This document shows, in pieces, positions 55,889 through 64,000 of a stretch of 64,000 nucleotides of DNA. Below the pieces are notes generated by a model. That model was not told where the DNA came from, searched no databases, and saw only the letters and a list, made by a program, of their open reading frames with translations. The DNA comes from Boesenbergia rotunda (Eukaryota; Streptophyta; Magnoliopsida; Zingiberales; Zingiberaceae), in assembly GCA_024364735.1 (NCBI GenBank), contig JAGFNQ010005229.1, forward strand, positions 490,281-554,280. The letters run 5' to 3'. Every line of letters begins with the position of its first letter. The stretch's first letter is position 1. The position numbers and the translations under genes are program-made.

Positions 55889-57959
55889 TGATTACTGCGG
55901 GGGCCTTCATTCTCATCAACTTAGCTGTGATTTTCTTGATGCAAGTACCCAATCATCAGGTATGATAAGTGTGTTTTTTCCCTTTTCTTTAGGTATGTTT
56001 TTTCCTTTTTGTTTCTTTAGGTATGATTTATACTATATTTATTTTCCTTATTAAAACAAGTGGAAAAACAATGCTTATGTTATTAAAGTTTCTTCATGGT
56101 GTAGGGCTGCGGCACAATTTCTTAAAAATCAATCACCACCCCAGAGTCGAGATAAAGAACATGGAATTTTAAGTTTAAATAACATCTTATAAGGAAAAAC
56201 AAAAAGACGATGCACGGAAATGCTCATTGAAAGTTTGGTAACTATATATTCCGAGAACATTTTTTCCTTTCTTTGATTAACATGATTTGAGAAAATTGTT
56301 AAGTCTGCCATTAGAGTATAAGATTTAGCCTTTTAGTGGTGAAGTTACCAGGGTTAAAGCGGGCCATGATGAGTAACTATTCTCATAGTTAACGTTACCT
56401 TCTAAAACATTCTCTTTCAAATATCACATAGGCAAAAACAATCTAGTATCATCTCCTCATCGACAAGGTTAGGTTTTTATGGAGAGTGCATAGGATGTAA
56501 TTCCTTAAGAAGATATCTTTGGATTAGTATCTCCCAAATATCAGTTTTTGTCTCAAGCATTAAGTATTCTATATGTTTGTTTTTAATGTGGTTTTTACCT
56601 ATAAGTAGTGCTTAATCATTTTAAGTGTTTAGTCTTTGTTTCACTAGCAATTTCTTTAACTCAATTTATTAGGCATAAGTATATATAAATTATACCTTGA
56701 GTGCATTTGATAGTTGCACATTGTTTCATTGGAAAACAAAACTAATCATTGTTGTTCAAACACAGATCCATTCTCCCTTGATATCTTAAAGTGAGATGGA
56801 CATCCAACAAGTTAAAAGTGTATATTAGTGATATTGTTTAGTGTGGGTTCCATATACTCTTATTCATCACGGTTCTGATTGCAATAACTAGCGGTGGTTT
56901 CATATACTGACCATACTTTATTATAGTATTCAAGATGAACATCCTTAGATCAGTTCAGATATCCTTATTCTTTCATCTTTGTGCTTATTCTGAAATCTCT
57001 GTCGGTAGGTTTTAAAGACTTACTAGATGTACAACAAGTAGCGGCATATGGTGATATTGTCATTTCTCCAACACTAGCTGTGCTTTTCCTATCAAGTTTT
57101 GAGGCAATATCTTCGACGAAAAATGATACACAACGTGAAAAAAGCAACGTGAAATTCAACGTGAAACCCAATTGCACCAATCCTCGACGGATTCATCGTG
57201 CCCTCCAGGTTATATTTGTTCGGATGGCGCCAGAGACGCCACTATCAAATGGCATCGAATTTATCGAGTTCACGTCATTCCGTGGTTTCACGTTGAAATT
57301 TCACGCTCTCTATCATAGCTCATGTCCTTGGTAAACAGTGCATTAAACTAATAGAGTTGGACTAATCGGTCCCTCCACCTTTAGACCCGCCCCGCAAGTA
57401 AACACGGGCGTTTACTTTCTCTTTGGTGGGAGTGGAACAGCGCAAAGTCACCAGAAAGCGACAACTGGAAAAGCATCAAATGATAAATACTTCTCCCGAT
57501 TCCCCATTTCACATCACGGATTCTACGCGATTCATTCCACCGTCGAATAATGGCCACCACGGTAGCTCATTGGTACTGTCCATAGGGCCTTGGCCTCTCA
57601 TCTTTTCTGGCCAATTGTCTTTCTGGTACTTGATTACGGTTACTTAACTTAATGATTCTTAATTTCTCACATTTTTGTCCACAGAATCCGAGGAACCGAT
57701 AAAGAAAAAGGAAGGTTTATCCTATCATTAATTAGTACGTCATTTTTTCTATCAATTATTTACAAATATATATAGATTTTATTAATGTCAAATATATTTT
57801 AAAATTATTAAAAATACATGAAAAATCAAAAACACACTAGCATAATTGTCAGAAAAAAAACCAATTTAAAAAATATTAAAAAGGGGTCCATCATAATTTT
57901 TTATTGATTATATCCTTATTTCAACATTATTTAATTTCTAAAACCTATAAAAAATAATT
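55889..57959. other. Intergenic stretch without a recognised gene
   Basis: AT-rich. Frames at 55701-56054 and 56981-57334 lack family features. 57148-57168 and 57284-57305 form an inverted repeat of about 21 bp (arms with CGTGAAATTCAACGTGAAAC). 57720-57960 is very AT-rich. Nothing else supported. Confidence 0.5.
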
Positions 57960-58930
57960 CTACTTGATAAAAAATTGTATATGATCTGAGCGGATGTGAT
58001 TTGGGTAGGGGCGGGGGTAGGGGCGGGGGTGGAGCCCACTCGGACCAAGCCCTCAGGATGACCTAGCCAGGGAGGATCGAGCCCAATGGTCGAGTCAGCA
58101 GTCAAGGTAATCCCCAACTGACAGTTGAAAGGTAGTCGGAAGGCTGCTCTGGCATAATGTAGTTGGGGGCCCGATGGTGCTCGGTCATGAGCTAGCCGGG
58201 CGGGGAGACCTCACTCGCCCCATGATCATGGTAGGGTTCACTCGAGTAAGTTTGGTCGTCACTTCGCAGAGGTTAGTCTGCTTTGAGAAGACTCCTGAGG
58301 AAGTGGCGTCGCAACCCGCCGATCGACCTAGTATGATTGGGCGGCTATCCTTAAAGAAGCTCACACTCCATACAGAGGATGCCATTTACTCACCAAGAGA
58401 AGTACGGAGGGTATTCGGGGATTTTTCTAGGGAGTAGTGAGGCGGTGCAAGCCCACCGAGGTGTTAGACAGTTAATAAAGGTGGGCGACCATACCGCTAG
58501 GTCGGATTGTTAGGTAGGGGGTGTCAGATTCAGCCCCTTTGCCGGCTAGCAAGGCTTGTTGTCCGCATTAAATTCCATAGAATGCTTTGACAGGTTTTGC
58601 TTGTCGCCTCGCCTATATAAAGACACCCCCCCCCCCCCCTTTTCAAGAAAGGAGCATGTGAAATAATTCTCCTATAATTCTCCTCTCATTCTTTACTTGT
58701 CGGAGTCCAACGAGAGTTGTCGGAGTGCCCTCATCGGAGATCTGCCCGATTGGTCTCCGTTCCCTACACAGGGATCTTTATTCGTTGTCCTTCCCGAGCA
58801 CCCGACAGACCATCGATCTCTTCCGTTGGTCGGGCCTCTCCGATTATCTGGTCATCGACTCGACAGTTAATCTTTGGTCAGCACTAAAGCACCTCATTAT
58901 AGGGTGGCTCCTTTTCGCTTACCGACAGGA
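57960..58930 (+). mobile_element. 5' LTR of a truncated gypsy element
   Basis: GC-richer block with TATA box 'gcctatataaagac' (58611-58624), a C-run (58627-58640) and a primer-site-like 'tttgacgtcatctgtgggaa' right after it (58935-58955), a decayed form of the site used by many plant gypsy elements. Left edge approximate. It is followed by the beginning of gag. Confidence 0.6.
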
Positions 58931-58999
58931 TCGAATTTGACGTCATCTGTGGGAAAGCTTTGCTTGATCGGAAGACGAAAGATAGGCAACTCCAATAAG

Positions 59000-59215
59000 A
59001 TGACCATCACTATTCCACCAGAGAATTTCAAGCTGTTGGTTGCCGCCAACGCTTAGAAGCTAGCGCAGCAACAACCGTTGAGTGGCAATCCGCCCGCCGG
59101 GGTGTCAGCCGCCTCGATTGCGGCGGTGGTCGGCCAGCCGGGAGTGGGTACCCACTCGGGTGCAAGCGCTTATTTCCCTAGGATCTTCTTCCGATCCGGG
59201 GAAGTGGAGGCTTAG
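59000..59215 (+). pseudogene. Truncated gypsy gag start
   Basis: ATG at 59000 gives MTITIPPENFKLLVAANA and then TAG. The frame continues with 'KLAQQQPLSGNPPAG' to a stop near 59214, after which sequence becomes AT-rich and unrelated. The alanine/proline-rich start after the primer site suits a Tat-type gag. Identification rests on position and composition. Confidence 0.45.
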
Positions 59216-60239
59216 TCAAATCAGTATACATAGAATATTTTTAAATAAAATTTGTTATCAACTTAATTAAAATTATTTAAATTTTATCAAAATCATTTTA
59301 ACATAAAAAAATCATTATATATTTTTTAATTTGTGTTCCAATAATATGATAGTGAATTACGATTGTTATTGTAAGTTTATGGATGAATTTAACCATATTG
59401 AAATAATTTTAATTAAGTTGGTAAAAAAATTTAGATCACTTATGTAAAAATATTTAATTTCATTTAATTATTATTTTTTTAATTATAAAAAATTTAATGA
59501 AGATTTTTTATTTTTTTAAATGTGTTTTAGATAATTTAGATATGAGTGAGATATTGTTTTGATAATTTATAAAAAAATGTTTTTTTGTATTTTCTTTTAG
59601 TTGATACTATATATATTCAATTTATGTTGATTAATGTAGCTAAAGATAGATTCGATCTCATATATTATTTTTATCAATCATTAAAATAAATAAAAAAATA
59701 CTAATAATTACGCATGTGCGTTGTATCTGTAACATAATATATAAATATACATAAATTTTATTTCGCTCTAAGATAAAATTTTATTTAGTTAAAATTTAAA
59801 AATTTAATTTTGAAAATTTTAAAATACAATTTTAAATTAAAATTTAAAATTATCTTTTTTTTTAATTTGATAAATTATTTTCTAAAATTTTAATTTAGAT
59901 TAAGATTCAAATTATTCTTTTTAAATTTTATAATTATAAATTTATCTTTTAAACTTGTGTTTTTAAGATTTATATTTTTTTTCAATTTTAAAAATTTAAA
60001 GAATAAAAAGTTGAAATTAATAATAAATCTTAATTTTTTCAATGTAAAAAATAAAAAAGACATTAACATAATTAAATTTAAATTTCATCAAATATAGTTG
60101 ATTAGTAAAGAGTTAAATTTTTAATTAATTAGTAATATGCAGACTATTTATAATGTCAACCTTTTTTAATCATTATTTATTAAAAAATATGTTTTTAATC
60201 TATCAAAATTAAAATAAATATTTAGAAATTGAGAAAACA
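59216..60239. other. AT-rich intergenic spacer upstream of the MFS gene
   Basis: About 1 kb of very AT-rich sequence with long A/T runs and no frame above background. It may contain the distal promoter or matrix-attachment-type DNA, but no defined site is seen. Confidence 0.6.
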
Positions 60240-60575
60240 CACTCCAACTGTTCGGGCATCGGATTTTGATTTCGTGCCTTTATTTATTTTTGTTTATGAA
60301 TAAAGTAAAATTAATTAACAAATCAGTATTTCCAAGTCGTGCTACGGTTTCTTCCTCGATTGTCGTTTCTTTTCCATTTCTTTATTTGTCGTCTCCGATC
60401 TGGAGACCCAAATCCATCGCCATGGGATAGGTCAGAGCGGTTTCGTAGGCGTTGCCGTCGCAATTCAGCTACTTTGTTTTTTTTTCCCTTCTTCAAAGTC
60501 CTCGTTTTGAAGCTTCTTATGAGGCACAGAGCTTGTTCCTCGCCTTGCGGGGTATCCTCCTTCACCCCCGGCAAA
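60240..60575 (+). promoter_or_regulatory. Putative promoter end and 5' UTR of the MFS gene
   Basis: Composition shifts here from AT-rich to mixed with CT-rich runs ('cggtttcttcctcgattgtc'), as expected for a plant 5' UTR. A minimal upstream ORF ATG-GGA-TAG lies at 60422-60430. An ATG at 60519 is in frame with the main start and would add 19 residues. No convincing TATA box was placed. Confidence 0.45.
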
Positions 60576-63500
60576 ATGAAGTAATTCGTCCTTACATCTC
60601 TTCCCCTTTTTACATGTTTCAGTTTGCTTTTCTTATCTGCTTTGGGTTGTTACTACACTCTTCAAGACTGTTGTCTTCCTTTTGGTTGGATTTGGGAAAA
60701 TAGTGATTGTTCTTGAATCTCGATGCTGATTAAAAACCCCAAAGTTTAAATGGGATGAACTAAAGTTTGAATGGGAGGAACTGCGTAATGCTTCTTTTAG
60801 TATTTTTGTTTTTTGAAAAAAAAATGTTTCTTCGTTAGTCGAGTTGCATTGGAATTGAGTTGCTGATATATGATCCAGATAAAGTTGGAGTTTTGAACAC
60901 CAGGGAAGATTCTATGGCATTAATGAGTTGATTTTGACTAATTATTTCGTAACAACATGAAACTATCGAGCTTGCCATTGCATAACATTCTTGCGGAGTG
61001 TGCTTTATGCTGTCGAGTCTATTTAAGTTAGCTGGATTGCAAATATGGTGTCAATGGATTTATTATATGCATGTTCAACTACTTTGTTGGTTGATTCAGA
61101 TGCATATACGTTTAAGGAATGTACCAAAAAGGATAGAGCATCACTACTAAAGTGGAAACTGTTTTAATTTAAAAGTTAGGCTATAATTTCATCCTTCAAT
61201 ACCAGAAAAAGCGCATAGCAGTGCCCTTTAATCTATTTTGATATATGGAACCCATCACACTTACATTTATAGTAGCTGTAAATGGATGAGTTTGTTAGGG
61301 TACTGAAAATTAGGAAGTTTGAATGCATAAAAGACAATCTATCCTTCTTAGATGATGCTTAACGTGTGAGAAAGTCATTACAAGATAATAAAACACATTC
61401 TCATAATCTGAGGAATTTAAATGAAACCAGATGAAGTTTTGTTCTATCTCAAAAATATTCTTAGATGGCCATTGAAATTACGCCATTTACCTTCAATGTG
61501 TTCATAACTATCTCCTCATCATCCTATGGAAGCTAAAGAAAAGGTTCTGCCATTAAGGCAGGGTAAATATGTATGGCTTCTAGCTTTTATTTAGTCGAAT
61601 TGAACAATTTTAGATCCATAAGTACAAGTATAACTAGAGGTTAGATTTAAGATTCGGTTTCAGGGGGTTTTCATTCCATTGGAATATGAAAGCACGACTA
61701 GAAGAGGGTTAATAGATAGTGACAAATCCTCGCAATCACAAACTCAAGACAATTGTTACATTCAAATGCAAATGTGTGATATGTAGATGATGTGTGAAAT
61801 ATGCAGCAGGAATCTAAATGAAAAACACAACAACTAGTGCTAGCATGATTTTTTAACTTGGTTTGGACACCCTTCCTGCTACATGGCCCGTGTCACGTTT
61901 GGTGCGAGGCATCCCCAAAGAATATTCACTAGAAAACCAATTGAGCAAAAGTGCTTTTATACATTTTTCTAGATCTAGAACCTTAAATCTGCTTGAATAC
62001 AAGAATACCCTTAGTTCAACACTAGAGCATTATTTTCTTTTGAATACAACAACAATATCAATCAAGTCTTATCCTACTAGGTGGAGTCAACATTATTTTC
62101 TTTTGAATACAGATCTAAAATATGCATGAAAAAGAAATAAAATTTTTAATCTCACACTAGAAAAACCACAACTGTTGAAATGAACTGAGTGATCCAAGTG
62201 AAGAATAACGTAGTATTGTTCAATGAAAAGAAGACTACTTACATTATATATAGGACCATAACATGGTTAAAAAACATCTCATTTAGGACTAAACTATATA
62301 TTGTAACAGTTTCCACTTCCCAACAAAGAATATGTGTCTTTTTTTCACTTACTAGTTTCCACTTTCCAACAAGAATCTATGTGTTTTTTTCCTAATCATT
62401 AGATTAACGACAATGATATTATCTGCTATTTAAATTTCTTGAAATACCTTTGAAGGTTGAATTGTAATAAAATTTGCACTACTTGAAACTCTTTAAAACC
62501 CCATTAATTGAACGCTGGCTGAAAGCTAAGGATTTTCTAAAGCCATATATTTTGGTTCATCTATTCTACTTAGCAATTGAAATTCTCTTGTATAATTTTT
62601 TTAGAATTTTTGCTTCTGGATAATATCTCTATCTTATAACAAGCAAGAGGTTCATATACTCATAACAGATAATTACTCAGTTTTAGTTTACTAAACACCA
62701 TATGATTAGGATTCATCTCGGCTTTATTTGCCATAGACATTTATGCATCAGTCATCAAATACCATACTCTACCATTTTAGTGTTATACACACACACACAC
62801 ACACACACACTAGTCTTCTTGCTGTAGCTGTTCAGTCATCCAATTGAGAGTTTTGTTGTTTATATATGACTGCTCTTTTATGAGCATTATCCCAAACATG
62901 ATTAAGGATTATTTTTCAAAATTTTTCATTTTCTTTCTATCATTAAGTTTTCTTTTATGGTTATAAAGTTGTAACATTTCCTTCTGGAGGATCATTTTTG
63001 CTCTAGACAACAATAAGTCAGCTACCATGCCATGATTTTCTTTTATGAACTGCATATGTACTAGAATAATTTGCATGTCAGAAAACAAATACAGATTGGA
63101 AGTTTAATTGTTACCCAAAGCTTAACATTATTGTTTATTAAAACAGGTCAAGGAGGATATTTGGATTCTCTGTGTCTCTCATTCTCATCAACCTTGCTTC
63201 TATTATGGAGCGTGCTGATGAGAGTCTATTACCAGCAGTTTATAAAGAAGTTAGTCAGGCCTTCAATGCTGGTCCTATTGAGCTCGGATACCTTACTTTC
63301 ATACTAAAGTTTGTCCAGTCAATAGCATGTCCTGTGGCAGGCATGCTAGTGCTTTATCATGACCGCCCTGTTGTTTTGGCAATGGGTACCGTCTGCTGGG
63401 CTTTGTCCACAGCTGCAGTTGGTTTGAGTCAGCGTTTTGAGCAGGCTGCATTTTGGAGGGCAATAAATGGGTTTGGGTTGGCCATTGTCATACCTGCACT

Positions 63501-63770
63501 GCAATCATTCATTGCAGATAGTTATATGGATGGTGTGCGTGGTACTGGATTTGGCTTGTTAAGCCTTGTAGGTGCAGTAGGGGGTATTGGAGGCGGCGTT
63601 CTGGCTACAATTATGGCTGGACACGAGTATTGGGGAATACCAGGATGGCGTTTTGCTTTCATCATGATGGCATCACTGAGCTTGTTGATTGGAGCTCTGG
63701 TATATCTGTTTGTTGTTGAACCTAGGAAAGATCCCCTGGCTGCTCATGGTGCTGATGATGACACTGAAAG
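60576..63770 (+). CDS. MFS transporter, 5' part (exons 1 and 2)
   Basis: Major facilitator superfamily membrane carrier; substrate unknown. Coding exon 1 is only ATGAA (60576-60580) before a GT donor. Intron 1 is 60581-63146 and exon 2 is 63147-63770. The splice gives MKSRRIFGFSVSLILINLAS and an open frame of 209 codons plus two bases to the GTAAG donor at 63771. Exon 2 has the motif IMERADESLLP, six hydrophobic segments (about residues 7-25, 45-68, 70-92, 95-118, 127-150, 158-180) and a weak loop 2-3 motif, HDRPVVLAMG. That is the N-terminal half of a 12-helix carrier, similar to the plant spinster/UNE2-like MFS group as I recall it. The rest lies beyond the window. This is the only intact-looking host gene here. 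An in-frame upstream ATG (60519) is an alternative start. Confidence 0.85.
60581..63146 (+). other. Intron 1 of the MFS gene
   Basis: 2.57 kb, GTAATT...ACAG. It holds an (AC)n repeat (62786-62810) and the source of the duplicated segment (62155-63146). 61640-62130 contains 'ttttttaacttggtttggac' and 'ctgctacatggcccgtgtc', faintly like the 'ttacttggttcggagc...ctactccaaggcccacggt' block of the LTRs in this window, so an old LTR may lie there. Confidence 0.7.
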
Positions 63771-63848
63771 GTAAGATAAAATTTTGACCTATTCTGTTTC
63801 ATCTTGCTGCTTTTCTAATTCTTCTTGATTCTTTCTGCATTTTATCAG

Positions 63849-64000
63849 TTCTGAGTTGGAGTTGAGAATACAAGCTATCATTTCCCTCCAGATTGTCCTT
63901 CTCATGCTTGCTACATTATTGAATAGTTCCATATATTGTTATATTTCATCCTTCACAGTAATCCTTCACTGCTTGGAAAAATTCACTATAAGTTTTTTTT
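63849..64000 (+). CDS. Possible exon 3 of the MFS gene, running off the edge
   Basis: The acceptor 'cattttatcag' at 63838-63848 joins the two leftover bases of exon 2 in frame (serine-serine-glutamate...). The frame stays open to the window end but does not read clearly like the expected central loop and seventh helix, so the exon end, or even the exon itself, is uncertain. Intron 2 would be 63771-63848 (78 bp). Confidence 0.35.

Noticed and set aside
56965..57334. Possible gene fragment with 'LAVLFLSSFEAISS'
   Set aside because: Open on both strands, no splice support, no family resemblance; left as intergenic.
58174..58437. 87-codon frame in the GC-rich block at 58.2 kb
   Set aside because: Lies within a gypsy LTR upstream of its TATA box and resembles no known protein.

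Overview
The window reads as plant nuclear DNA, from an angiosperm; the species cannot be fixed from the sequence. It is nearly all nested LTR retrotransposons plus one host gene entering at the right edge. Evidence: copia elements primed from initiator-tRNA-Met primer sites (TGGTATCAGAGC), polypurine tracts of the form GGGGGAGATT, TG...CA LTRs with 5-bp target duplications, a Tat-like Ty3/gypsy pol with a second RNase H, and a spliced major facilitator gene.

Layout. 1-22041 is a chain of minus-strand copia-type elements joined LTR-to-interior-to-LTR. They keep gag and a second gene (called ORF2 here) but show no protease, integrase or reverse transcriptase. Element A spans 3361-13868 and element B 13869-22041. 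22042-22594 is a small minus-strand copia pol fragment. 22595-35467 is element C, a plus-strand copia element with decayed gag and pol and the same ORF2; a TRIM (31335-32090) sits in its ORF2 and a solo LTR (33557-34947) in its 3' LTR. 35468-50853 is the 3' part of a plus-strand Tat-like gypsy element: decayed pol, a roughly 90-bp tandem array, an antisense multi-exon gene and a 3' LTR. It is interrupted by copia element D (38883-44704, itself carrying a solo LTR) and by a 2042-bp TG...CA insertion (45073-47114). 50854-54708 holds LTR fragments of several families. 54780-55888 is a partial duplicate of the MFS gene. 57960-59215 is a gypsy 5' LTR with the start of gag. 60240-64000 is the 5' part of the MFS transporter gene.

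How the parts work together. In A, B and C, ORF2 is laid out as an autonomous gene inside the element: a palindrome array, a TATA-like box, a CT-rich leader, an 11-bp coding mini-exon, a phase-2 intron of 82-233 bp, then one long exon. The LTR promoters of A, B, C, D and the solo LTR have the same order: array, then TATA box. Each family uses a different self-complementary core (GGCGCC, ATCGAT or GTCGAC), always with CG in the centre. The type-1 LTRs also carry a 50-bp minisatellite of short hairpins with a near-constant loop and compensating stem changes. I regard this promoter and splicing organisation as the most novel content of the window.

Limits: coordinates and alignments were made by eye, family names are recognised from motifs, and no database search was run. 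LTR edges marked approximate may be off by tens of bases.
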